A DNA stretch of 64,000 nt from Gibbula magus (lineage: Eukaryota; Mollusca; Gastropoda; Trochida; Trochidae): contig OW388293.1 of NCBI GenBank assembly GCA_936450465.1, forward strand, positions 82,606,134 through 82,670,133. Reading direction: 5' to 3'. Below, piece after piece: positions 1 to 10,999 of this stretch (its first letter is position 1; every line of letters begins with the position of its first letter). The notes beneath the pieces are model-generated. The model searched no databases, was not told where the DNA came from, and was given only the letters and a program-made list of their open reading frames with translations. A program made the translations under genes and the position numbers.

Positions 1-295
1 AATTTTACAAACGCAATTATTTATCGATAATGTAACATGACCGTTAGTTGTCAGGCGTTTTGAAGTGAAGTCACTTTCTGCGTATCTAACTCTGAGTGGA
101 AAGGATTTTGCGACTGTTCCATTTGTGTAAGAGGTGTGGGCAGGTCAAAACAAATGTAAATTCTCGGCGTTATATGCACATTAGCAACAATTCACACATA
201 AACACAAACAGTGTCACTCAACTATGGTCACTTTACAATATTCACATATCCTTTTAGATGGCGATAAACATTTATCTACGACATTAGCACAGTAA
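1..295 (+). repeat. Direct repeat copy 1 (295 bp)
   Basis: This segment recurs almost unchanged at 540-834, an offset of 539 bp, with only a handful of substitutions over its length. It contains no useful ORF. The high identity points to a recent duplication or to two insertions of the same element. The copy starts at the window edge, so its true left end cannot be seen. Confidence 0.9.
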
Positions 296-486
296 CAACT
301 ATTCTTCAATAAATTTTCCCAAAGGCGGGGGATATGGCCGACTCTGTCTGCTTGTTCAAATTTATAGTCGCACATTTAACCAATGATTATAGATATATGA
401 TAAATGCACTCTTTTGTGTAATCAACATCAATCACTTGGACTCATAAGCATGTATGTATTCATTGTCTAATAATCTATTTATAAAA

Positions 487-550
487 TTTGTAAAATTTCT
501 GGGATTCATTGTTATTCAACATAAACAATGAATCCCGGAAATTTTACAAA
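487..550. repeat. 27-bp hairpin at the start of repeat copy 2
   Basis: Arms 487-513 and 524-550 are inverted complements with one mismatch, around a 10-nt loop. The right arm runs into the first bases of the 295-bp repeat copy at 540. The start of that unit is therefore also present in inverted orientation just upstream, as expected for a terminal inverted repeat or a fold-back end. Confidence 0.8.
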
Positions 551-834
551 CGCAACTATTTATCGATATTGTAACATGACCGTTAGTTGTCAGGCGTTTT
601 GAAGTGAAGTCACTTTCTGCGTATCTAACTCTGAGTGGAAAGGATTTTGCGACTGTTCCATTTGTGTAAGAGGTGTGGGCAGGTCAAAACAAATGTAAAT
701 TCTCGGCGTAATATGCACATTAGCAACAATTTACACATAAACACAAACAGTGTCACTCAACTATGGTCACTTTACAATATTCACATATCCTTTTAGATGG
801 CGATAAACATTTATCTACGACATCATCACAGTAA
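540..834 (+). repeat. Direct repeat copy 2 (295 bp)
   Basis: Second copy of the 1-295 unit. Similarity stops abruptly after the shared CATTTATCTACGACAT, near 822-834, where the flanking sequences diverge. That gives one clean element boundary. The sequence from 835 to about 1430 is otherwise unique AT-rich DNA apart from the CRE-like pair noted below. Confidence 0.9.
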
Positions 835-896
835 AATACCTTGACATAAAAAATCTTAAACTTGCCTAACCCATTGTTACAAATACGCTAGCATTG

Positions 897-928
897 TGAC
901 GTCAAAACGGTTGATCACTATGACGTCA
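897..928. promoter_or_regulatory. Pair of full CRE-like palindromes TGACGTCA
   Basis: Two perfect TGACGTCA octamers lie at 897-904 and 921-928, 24 bp apart start to start. This octamer is the classical CREB/ATF binding site. No convincing gene starts next to it. It may be a leftover transposon promoter or a chance pair. A further TGACGTCA lies at 46215-46222. Confidence 0.3.
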
Positions 929-1434
929 TGTCATGGCAACGGCATTCGGTAAGCACATCCGCATTGAAGAAGGCGTCAACCTTTGACAAATTTAACTAGT
1001 TGACAACATTCTAGTTACTTGAAACTTATTCATATTGAGAGTTATTTGTGACCTATACGGGTATACACAAATTAGAAAATAACAATGACACCTGTCAAAT
1101 TTGAGTAAGGAACACATATCAAGAGAAATAGAAACAATAAATTTTGAGTGGGGCCGAATCTTGTGAATATGATGTATACGTTCGCGGTGATTCGTAATGT
1201 GCAGGTATTCATTGTCATTCAACATAGGCAAATCAACCAATCAGAATCAAGGCTACACCGAAATCATGTTACTATAATACTTTGTGATTCATTTAATGTT
1301 TTGCTTCGATTATGAAATGGACGAACATAACGATATAACTCTAAGGTAGTCAAACTATGAAATATCAATCTAAAAGTACTATAGTTTGACGTTAATGTAA
1401 ATTTACATGCTTTTACATGATACTTACTGTGCTG

Positions 1435-1545
1435 AACCATGATTTTAATTTCACATCAAAATTTCATGAAAATTAAGTCCCGTTGAGGACAATGCCTTTA
1501 TTGACACTGTGTCTGTACCTGAATATTTCATTTGACGTCAGTGTA
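1435..1545 (-). repeat. Inverted copy of 25545-25640
   Basis: The stretch containing CATGAAAATTAAGTCC and GACACTGTGTCTG matches the reverse complement of 25545-25640. It is part of the diverged inverted duplication, but the matching interval is displaced by about 2.6 kb from the main arm. That implies an insertion on the left or a deletion on the right. The rest of 1545-2020 shows no gene. Confidence 0.6.
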
Positions 1546-2019
1546 AATCTTTTCAAATATCAAAGGTGTCAAAGTGTGGCCAAAGAGTACGCTCACAAAG
1601 CACTGAAGGTTAATATAAACATACCAAACTTTATGCATACCAATTGACCAATAATAAGTTTACATGCCTAAAGATTTCTTTAAATAACAACTTTAACAAC
1701 GTTTTTTTAATTAAAGGCAATGAACTCAAATATATACATTTAAAATGTGCATCTAATATGCACCGAATATTTGAATGATGTATTAGACAGTAGACTTCGA
1801 CGGTCTTATTTTATTTATAAACATTGTTACTCTTAAGGAAAATTAAATAACAAATTGAATACTGACATTCATTCATAACCCGAACGATGCATGAACATGT
1901 TTACAGATTTGTTTCAGTTTAGTTCAAAATCACAATTGGTTTCTGCGTTCATATTCAACTGTCCTACCTCATGCCTTTTGCTTCCTGTGCCTTCATGAAT
2001 CAAACTGTTCCTGAAATTA

Positions 2020-2600
2020 AAGGCACATCCATTTTGTTGTTTGAGGTCACATTTGCCAAACGTTATAAATTGCGTTATTTCATCGAGAAGTACCAACTCT
2101 TACCGAATATTGCCATTTTAATGACAGTCGACTTGGTATACGGATAATATAAAGGTAAACGTAGTGATTTCTGATCGTTAACCGAATTACAAATAGACAA
2201 CTTTGGGTTGATACTGTTTAACAGGTCTTATAATTACTGTACATGTAAAAGAGGCGTATAGTTTCGGTTGCTGGACATGTGTAACGATGAATAAGAACAA
2301 CGTTTCGATGCAGATACCAACACCGTTATCACCGAGTATCTGCATCGAAACGTCGCACTCATATCAATAAAGAAGTTGACTATCCATAGAACTTGTTCTT
2401 ATTCATCATACCAGCTTCTAAAATGCCTCTCAAAGAAATGTGTAACGATGTTGCTCAATTTTAATTGGAAACTAGTAATTATTTATTTGGTGATTGGCGA
2501 TGAATATGCAAGTTGAGTGAAATTTATTTGAACTGAAATCAGCACATATCGTATGGTTGCACGTATTAAAACCAAATAACATTTTATGAAACACAATGGA
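2020..2600 (+). repeat. Direct paralog of 44530-45005
   Basis: Several consecutive blocks match 44530-45005 in the same order and orientation, including the GTGATTTCTGATCG region and the AACTAGTAATTATT and TGGTGATTGG regions. The left copy is interrupted at 2290-2437 by a mobile element that the right copy lacks. No coding content is evident. The sequence from 2600 to 3745 shows no gene or clear repeat. Confidence 0.75.
2277..2450 (+). mobile_element. Small palindromic Penelope-like insertion with 13-bp TSD
   Basis: The 148-bp element 2290-2437 is flanked by perfect 13-bp direct repeats ATGTGTAACGATG at 2277-2289 and 2438-2450. The paralogous site near 44830 has no insert, so it represents an empty site. 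Inside are nested inverted repeats: 17-bp arms at 2301-2317 and 2336-2352, and 15-bp arms at 2286-2300 and 2393-2407. The element carries GAAACGTCG, then AATAAAGAAGTTG, and ends CTTCTAAAATGCC, which is the signature of the dispersed family also seen at 29566-29789. The variable-length TSD, the AATAAAGAAGTTG motif and the inverted dimer layout resemble Penelope-like retroelement termini. That assignment is inference. Confidence 0.7.
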
Positions 2601-5600
2601 TGCATCTTAAGGTTTGATCGTTAAGAATTGTTTCATATTTTCTAATATCGATTCTATTACCCTACTTTTATTCCTATCAACATGAATCAAATATGATATG
2701 TCCAGATACGACCTTTGACAATCACATGATATCATATGATGTTTACCATATACATTTAGAAATGCCAACTATCCTTATTATCTTACAAAATATACTTTGT
2801 TTTGTAAATATGTGAATATTTGAGTATCAAATGGGTGAGCTTGAAGTATTGTATTGTGATTCCAGAGTCGTTCATGCCAGAATACACAGTTAAATAATAT
2901 GTGTAAACAGTAACTCGAAGGGCTTTTAAAGGATCTCAGTTTGATGGGAGCATCTCAATTTAAACGATACAGAAACTGTTTTCCGAGAGCAATAAAAGTA
3001 TACAAAGTAGATCATAAAAATGTGTTTTACAATTTCAAGTTAAATCTTTGACATATCATACTGTTAGCAAATAACCCTCGGTGGAATATCTCTCATTTAC
3101 TATTTGTACACTAATGTCTGTAGAGAAACACTAGTTATTTCAATATATATGAGTATCCTTTTTGGGTGCACTGAATAAATCTGAGAAAACCTGGCCTTAC
3201 AAATAGGTCAAAAGGTAACATGACTCTCTATTCAGATATACAGTGAGGACAAGTGTGTAATAAAAATAGTTTTGCATAAAATCATGTTTTCAGATAATGC
3301 AATTGCAATACTACATCATAGATCATATGAAGGCATACTATTGTAAATATATTGTCATGAGATCTTTGTACTACGACATTCATTGTGTTTGCAAAAAAAT
3401 TGGCTTAATGAAGCGATTCAAGGAGGTCATTTTCAACTAGGAAGAACCCCTACGGGAATAATTAATACTACCGATTTGTATTCGTATTGTTACATAATAC
3501 AGGCATCTTAACTTTTGTTTTGTTCGACAGAACTTTGATCGAAAATCAATTATGTGACACTTTAATTCTCTCTTTGTACAACGACCACCAGTATTGTCTT
3601 TATATTTGAATTGTAGAACATTTACAGTTTAGGTTTCTGTACAAAACATAATTGCTAAGGGAACTGAAAATAATACAACTTTTCTGTCAATAAATACAGT
3701 ACTGAACTGCAGGTTTTAAAAAAATATATTATCTTGAGTCTTTCTTAACAACAAACCCCCTTCTCAACAACTCACTTATCTGGATTAAATTGCAGATGCT
3801 TGTAGGGGAATTGAATGGATGGTGGAGCTGTTACCGCCTACACTCACAAAACTAATTGTCATGAGAATACACAAGTCCTTGATGAGCATTTGGAAGTAAA
3901 TACACGAGAAACGATAAAACAATCCCCCTGTTGACAAATACATCATATACTCCGAAACGATGTGTATTTACACACAATTTTTTTTTCTCATGAGAATACA
4001 CAATATAAAAGTTTATACATAATTTTGAAGTATAAATGTTATTAACTGTACTATCATAAGTTGGTGGTCAGAACACGTACATAACCACTAATAGGATACA
4101 GTTGGATTACGGTAAGGTATATAGGTTAAATATTAAATATTTCACATTGTGAATTGTTTCCATAGGAAGGAAACATTATCCTGAATATGTCGTTATGTAA
4201 ATTGATAGAAACTATTTTTATGTCCTAACTTGAAACAAAGAGGGAAAGATGGAGGCATCCTTGTTCATAACCATGTAAGTACTAAGTATTCGAACTATCT
4301 CAGCAATATCAGGTGCAGACACTACCTTTAAAGCGGTCAACATGTTCGATCGTTAGACATTGATTTCTCAGCAAGGAAATCAATAAGCTGTAATCAGGGA
4401 CCTGTGAACTAAAAGTCAAAATAGCTCCCTAGTTTAAAATAATTCCATTAAAGCAGGAGCTATATCATAAACTGATATTAAATCAGAGTCATAAAAGTGT
4501 CTCTGCTCAAAAGGTGTGTGGAGTTTATTCAATCAAATCGTTCATGGTAAGAACATAGATGTTGGTGTAAATTGTTCAAGTTTTGTTGTTGAAGCAGGCA
4601 TGGTTGAAGACATCACTTCACTACATGGAGTGGACATGGTAAGTAGGACGTTCTACTTTATCTACATAGGGTGCATGTTCAATAGGAACCATATCAAACC
4701 AAAAGGTATGATATCTCAAAGTAAAAACATGTGAACCTCCTGTCTATAAAAATATATGAGTAAAAATAAATAATAAAAGTTCACTTCAAAATGTTTCCAA
4801 TATGGACGTCTATGTATTCATTTTTGTTAAATAAATTACTTTATTTATTTGATAGAAACGTTCAATTAAAGGATGAATTTGGATGATATTCTTCCAAAAA
4901 TGTATACCTGCTATGAAATAACAATTGCCAATGGTGTTAACAGTGCAGCATATATATCATGTTTATGTTTCCAGGAGAATAAACATGAAGTAGGTCATTT
5001 TGAAGCCAATGGCTTGGAATGAGCGTTTTCATGAATGAATCATAGGTATGTAGGCATGTACATGTTTATTTAGTTTATTTATTAGTTACTTTGATGTGCT
5101 GTGTTCAGGAGCAGACACTTTAATGTTCCTTACTTCTGATATATAGGAGGGAGCCAAGTGATCAGGAACCTATCTATTCGCATGACTACTTATCTCCTGA
5201 ATCCATTCTTTTAACTTTACTTCTACAAGTATTATCCATATACCTCACCTCAGCTATACAGTCAGAGCAAAGGTTTCTTTCAATGTGTACACTTCAAATG
5301 TAATTTTTTAAATTCTGGATATTTATCTTCATTTCGTAATATATATATATTTATAAAGAAAACGGTTTATTCCTACACTATATATTGATGTACAACTGTC
5401 TGCAATAAAACCTTGCATAAACACATTTTTAGGGGCTGTAGTTATATCAGATACTGACACCACAAGTCTGAGCAAGAACCTATGTAATGCAAATAGTTCC
5501 ATCACATTATATATTAGTGCTAATAAAAAGTTAACTGCTTATTATAGAACCATACTTGAATTTGAAAAGGTCAGCAAATTATAAAATTATACAAGTGTAA

Positions 5601-5662
5601 GTTAACCAAAACCTCTCATTGAAATTATTAAATCGACCTATATTGTTGAGAAATCTCACTTA

Positions 5663-5698
5663 TTTGGAAATTTGGAAATTTGGAAATTTGGAAATTTG
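5663..5698 (+). repeat. 8-bp microsatellite (TTTGGAAA)4.5
   Basis: Four and a half perfect tandem units of TTTGGAAA. It lies at the edge of a block that is present in inverted form at 23590-23760, where the array is not expanded. Confidence 0.9.
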
Positions 5699-6140
5699 TA
5701 GGACAAAAATAGACAAGGGGGAAGACAAGACCCAATATCTCTGCCTGTATGTTGCGAAAGGTTTTCTGTCTTAGTGCATCCTGGTCGATTTCCTGACTTT
5801 TTTTTCTGAGGTTGTCGACGTCGTAATATGCAATCGTTGGTTATGTGTTTTATGTCAGATGTCAGAGTCTTTAGTGGCAACCTCGGGTATCAGTAACAAT
5901 AATGTTGTAGTGTGAAAGTTTATAACATGCAACTGCAAGTATGAATAATAGTTTTGATTCAAAAGGTTAATTACAACATATGTTAATGAAAAGGTTGCTC
6001 CTACCATTATCCAAATGTAGTTTCACAAAAGCAATTATAATGATTACTACATTTAAAAGCCAATATTTTCTTCTTTGATTTTATCCAAGATGAAAAAGCT
6101 GACTGCTTTATAAAATATGAATATGATATAATTTAAAAAA

Positions 6141-6285
6141 ACAAGATTTTCTCAATTACAAATTCTTTATTGTGAACATACACGACGTTTTGGAGTAAAT
6201 GCGTATTCATTCATCAGGTGGATGTGATGAAGGAATAACATAATTGTTATCCGCATTCCGCTTCTACTTTCCATTTCTTCAAAGA
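6141..6285 (-). mobile_element. Degenerate GAAACGTC-family repeat
   Basis: Read on the minus strand, it shows CCTGATGAATGA, a GC-poor arm, ACTCCAAAACGTCGTGTATG, CACAATAAAG and AAAATCTTG. This is the same order as the right half of the palindromic copy at 29566-29789. A short inverted repeat lies at its centre near 6214-6230. The usual GAAAC is CAAAAC here. No TSD was identified. Confidence 0.55.
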
Positions 6286-8979
6286 CGAGATATACATTTG
6301 TTTTATGAAACGTATACGTCAATACCAATGTCATTATCAAACATACACACGATGAATTCGAAGAAAATTAAAAGTGTTCAACTTTCAGTTAATGTCAATA
6401 TAACTTTAAGGAATAGACAGTTTTTGTCTCAGTTCTAGGTAAATCAGGTTTAATCGTCATTTGTTTGTTTGTATCTTCCACAAGGATGTGAAATCTGTTG
6501 TGAAATTGATGAGAGACCATACTAGCTCGAATGATGCCCGAGTTTGTGTTAACCAAACTTTATCATAGACAATCTTTCACACAAAGCGCGGTAACACAAA
6601 GCGCGGTAAGATATCGCATATAGGGTAAGAATAGACTAAAACAGGACAGACGGGGGACATTTTTTATGTAATCGTTCTGTGAGATTCTGTCAGTGTTGAA
6701 AGTTATAGTTACGATTAACTAAAGTGTCTTATATCAGTTGGCTTGCTGTTGAAAACGTTTGATATATAGAATATATGTTCGCATTTACTAACCGCCGGAT
6801 GTAACCCAAGGGGATTTATGTCGTGACACAGCCTGTCTGTCCGTGCGTCCGTTCCGAAAAGGGTACCTGTATTTGGAAATTTACTCTTCCTGAAGTTTTT
6901 GATAAACTTTCTTAAAGTTTGCAACGTTAATATGTATATGCGTATTAGGGAACTATCAGGTTACTAATTTCAGAGATATTGCCCTAGACTTAGAGCTATC
7001 AATGTTCAGACCGACAGAACTTGTTTTCTGAAATCAACAGTTTTTTTTATCTTCTTTTAGAAAAAGTACAAATGCTTTGAATTTCCATCGGTGATACGCA
7101 TGCTCCGTTTTGGGACCAATCTGATGAATATTGTCAGAGTTATTGTCCTTGACTTAAAGCACTTGATTTTCCTATTTCAGACTGTGGGTTTGAAACTTCA
7201 TATAATATTATGTGTTTTCCATGTCAGAAATACTCATATTCTTTGACCTTCTAATCTTTGCTGTAATGAAAGAAACATTGTTTTTTCGAAATTTAACCTA
7301 CATCATCACTTTTAATTCGTCAGCAAAGACCTTTAATATGCTATGTTTCCGATGTGACATTCTGAGGTCATAACCTTTGAGCCTGTACCCTTAGTGTAGG
7401 ATGCATTTTCTGAAACACTAACCCATAGCATATCTATATCTTGATCTGGTATGGGCCGCGATATTTGACATGCATGTCTTGGATTCTTGATGACTTTGTC
7501 CGTTTAACATTCCTGAATGTGAAGCACTGTCGGAAGTCTGGTAACTGCGATGACATTGTCTGTTCAAGAACGTGAGATGTAACTCACGATTAAATTGTGG
7601 CAGGTGTTATTCTCTGTAATTTCATTTTGTAGAAATGTGCTATCACAAACAGTTTTGAAATGATGAGATATCTGTTTTCTAGGCAATCAATAGGTTTTGT
7701 CAATCTGAGTCCAATTCTCTAATCAACATCTGTTTCTGAGAAAACAAAATTGTGTGAAATGATTCTGTTCTTCAGTCATGACATTCGTGAGCTATTGATG
7801 AATTACGATCATACTGAATAACTAATGACGACGGAGTTCTACATGATCAGTTAGAATTAGAAAAGTTTGAATTATCGTACGTAATGATTCTATTACAAAG
7901 ATGCAATTCATGTTTATTACCTTTACCCATGCATAGGATCTAGTTACGAAGAAGACATTTCATTACCTTCACAACAAACGTATCTTCATCGCCAATTAAA
8001 GCAATTGCAGAACACATTAATTTGTTTTTTTAAGTGGCTATGGAACATGTTATGTGAAGATATCTTTTTACACAGCCTTAAATTCATAAGAAGCTGCAAT
8101 GATGTTCATCATAATCTCATCACCATTTTCTCTCATCGATAAAGGAAAGGTCAGACTCATCTAATTACTTTCCAATATCTGAACACAATTAGAATCTCAA
8201 ATCTGAAAGACAAGCCCACACGGTTAGAATCAAAGTTGTAATTTGTGAGTATTCTTTCCACTTGGCAAAACATAACGTATCTTCTGTAAGTTGAGCCAGC
8301 AGCTGAGATGACATATGTGACGATACTTCTTACCTATTCCTGTTTGCTGAAATGAAGCGGACACTTTGTTCAAATAGACTTAGAATAATGCCAGTTACAT
8401 ACTAAATAACTACAATGTTGTATAAAACTGTATGTAATTACAATATTAGGAGAAACAAAATGAACTCGAGTACTGTTTTGAAAGAACTTGGCAAAGCCGA
8501 TCCATAATTAAGACTTAGATATCTATCATATTTCATCAAGTTGTTATTTGAGCATCGAACTGTAACAATGAAACTAGTGATCCAAAAAGAAAAAGAATAT
8601 CTTCTGTTTTAATCCTACGATAAAAAATAAATTTTGAGACAAGTATATTACCAGATGAGTACAACTGATTATTCCTGACAAATCGTTCATCCCACTGCCA
8701 AAACTGTAACTCAACTACAGAAATTTCACTTTTATGACATAACAATGTGTACCCCTTTGAACAAGAGAATATTCTTAGTCATACAACTTCATTCAACTAT
8801 TACTGGAAAATAAATGTGTGTAATTTACTACTTTACTCTAAATCAACCTTACCTCAATATGGCACCTTTATAATTTTGGTTATTTCGATTTCTTGGATCA
8901 AGGAAGCATGATATGCAGTCATTTTTTTATAATTTTGAGGGAACATGTTGAATTTGAAATAAGTCAAATAAGCATGGCC

Positions 8980-10714
8980 TCATCGGAATGCTCGTTTATT
9001 GTCTATGTCACTACATACATGTACGCCCATGACTTCAGGTGTAACATTGATGGTCACATTTCCATAAATGGAGTTGCCTGTCATGATACTGGAGAGGAAG
9101 TTCCGCGACTGAGACGCACTGTCTTAAAGTATACCCGGCATACATCTGTGATGCACTCGGCGAACCGGGCGAGCGAGTGACGGTGGCACTTGTAGTCGAT
9201 CTGCAGCTAGACTGGCCCAAGGTTCTGAGTAGGTTGATTGTCGAATAATTGTTGATAGAGTTGACATTTTAATGGCCTGACATATAAATTTGTAAAATAT
9301 GACAATTTACTATTTGAAATTTAAGAAGTCGTTTGTTTTGAAAAACAATGAAATCACTTAAATTGAATTCGAGGCAAGATGAACGTTTTAATTTTTCAGT
9401 GTATTAATATTAAATATGTATGTTATCAAAATAAGTTTAATGAAGAAATAGGTCATGAATTTTAGGTGAATAATATTGGAGCATTATTTTGAAATACATA
9501 CATTGTTACATGTAAATTACCTGTTACTTGGATAATATCATTTGCTGCTAAGCCTGTGTCCCTTAGTTTTTGAACGACATATTTTCTGACACTGAAAAAG
9601 GGTAAAAATAAACTACAGATTATTTCAATAAGTAAACACTATTTTGAAATATGTGTTTGATGTTTTTATGGGGTTTTCTTCATGAAGATAAACAATGACA
9701 AAATCATAATATTATTTTCTGATTAATTAACCTTTCAATTTTAAATGTTTAATTTTATGTGATAATAATTGATTATTTAGTTACCTGTATGGAGTAACTC
9801 TTTGATGATTTCCAAGTGATATCCCTTCTTTCATGTTTCTCATAATTGCATATATGCTGTTGATACCAAGCCCATTCTTCTTATACCAGACTGAGCCTGG
9901 TTTCAACCAATTTGGGTTTATCGTGAGGAAGAATGGTGCATCTGGGTCCTGAGCTTCCTGTGGGCGTTAACCTGGCAGTGAGTAGGCTCTTAGTTTTACC
10001 TGTATGATGTTCCTCTCATTCTCTCCTGTTCTTGTTTTGGTTTGTCTTTCTTGTGAAAAAATTAAATATTCTTCATCATTGTTGTCTTTTTGGAGCAAAA
10101 CATCTCCCCATGTCAGTTTGTGGGTTTATTGACCTGTCCTCATCCCATACTTGGCAGTACAAACAAGCAAGAGTGAGTTAATAAATGACGAGGGGCTGTT
10201 TGATCCCAGATTTCCAAGCTTGTGCTTACCTTCAAGATTTTCATCTGTAATTTCTGATGAAGCCTTTGGCGTGTTTCCTTTTCCCATACTGCTTGGATCC
10301 TTCTTAAATTTCAATGTCTCCCAGGATTTCACAAACTCAAAATCGCTGATGATACAGTTGCGATTATTTTTCTTTTTTAGATGGCGGTCAATTGGTGATA
10401 TAAAAGGCTGTATTGAGCATGGTTCGTACTCACTGCCGTCCGTCTTCCTGACAGCCAGAATGAATCTACAGAGAAGAATATTCAGTGCTGGGGTTGTATT
10501 CAAGACTGGCTTGCAGAAACTTATTGACATGCATGCCACCAGATGTCTTCCTTTTTGTGTTCAAATTTTCAAGATCTTCTAGATATGCATCAACCTCTGC
10601 ATCTGTGATAGACGCACAACGATGGGAACTTTCATTAACCAGCACTCCAAAATCCACTTCATGTACTAAATCCCTGATATCCTCAGGTATGTCAGCATTG
10701 TTTATTTTTTCCAT
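8980..10714 (-). pseudogene. Crypton-type tyrosine recombinase (KIAA1958/ZMYM/QRICH1-like) pseudogene, three exons
   Basis: Exon 1 (10714 to 9785) starts at an ATG with MEKINNADIPEDIRDLVHEV. It later reads FILAVRKTDGSEYEPCSI, then IISDFEFVKS, KASSEITDENLE, GMRTGQ, TKTRTGEN and DAPFFLTINPNW. This order is typical of DUF3504-like, Crypton-derived proteins. A GT-AG intron (9592-9784) splits the Ser of TPYS-VRKYVVQKL, and exon 2 (9521-9591) continues RDTGLAANDIIQVTG. A second GT-AG intron (9277-9520) leads to exon 3 (9276 downward), which gives GH-stop-NVNSINNYSTIN and contains the expected nucleophile Tyr. A low-complexity C-tail then follows, ending GNVTINVTP. Lesions: a frameshift near 10510, in-frame stops at 10126-10128 and after RAYSLPG (with an apparent deletion), a Lys-to-stop in GHKN, and a frameshift near 9110. 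The locus is dead, but its splice structure is legible. Confidence 0.85.
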
Positions 10715-10746
10715 GATTTTCCTATAAACCAGCTAGCAGACGTCAA

Positions 10747-10830
10747 AGCAAAGGGAGACACTCCTATGCAAAGGGAGATAATCCTAAACAAAGGGAGATA
10801 ATCCTATGCAAAGGAAGCTAATCAAGAAAA
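10747..10830 (+). repeat. 20-bp tandem repeat, 4 units
   Basis: CAAAGGGAGA recurs at 10749, 10769, 10789 and 10809, an exact 20-bp period, with the consensus unit CAAAGGGAGATAATCCTATG. It sits just upstream of the recombinase pseudogene start, which reads leftward, and could be remnant promoter or terminal DNA of that element. A 13-bp hairpin (10870-10882 with 10887-10899) follows. Confidence 0.85.
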
Positions 10831-10999
10831 ATAGTTCCATTCAAACTTGGGTCACCAGTGGCGATCAAGTTTATCGTCACTCAGTAGAGTGGCGATAAAG
10901 GTAATCACCACTGAAGCTTGATAGAGGTTTTATTTCACTTATAGAATTGAGTATCTCACTCTAAACAATGTTATAAAAGGTCGTATTAGGAAGACATGT

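Larger units (their letters stand above)
3745..8100 (+). repeat. Left arm of a multi-kb inverted duplication
   Basis: Consecutive blocks match the reverse complement of 21.5-26.3 kb in mirrored order: 3745-4620 with 25110-26290, 4990-5340 with 24030-24400, 5640-5840 with 23590-23760, 6290-6520 with 23050-23280, 7470-7760 with 21830-22030, and about 8050 with 21580. Paired coordinates sum to about 29.4-30.0 kb, so the symmetry centre is near 14.8 kb. Divergence is substantial, with indels. No protein-coding gene is supported in the arm. The sequence from 8100 to 8980 holds nothing I can name. Confidence 0.75.

Noticed and set aside
1914..2096. Minus-strand 60-codon frame
   Set aside because: It has chance length, no domain, and overlaps DNA duplicated at 44.5 kb where the frame is not kept.
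8893..9180. Plus-strand 95-codon frame in a GC-richer patch
   Set aside because: The minus strand of the same patch encodes the C-terminal exon of the recombinase relic, which explains both the composition and the open frame.
10151..10582. Plus-strand 143-codon frame over the recombinase pseudogene
   Set aside because: It is the antisense shadow of the minus-strand exon, whose translation matches a known family.
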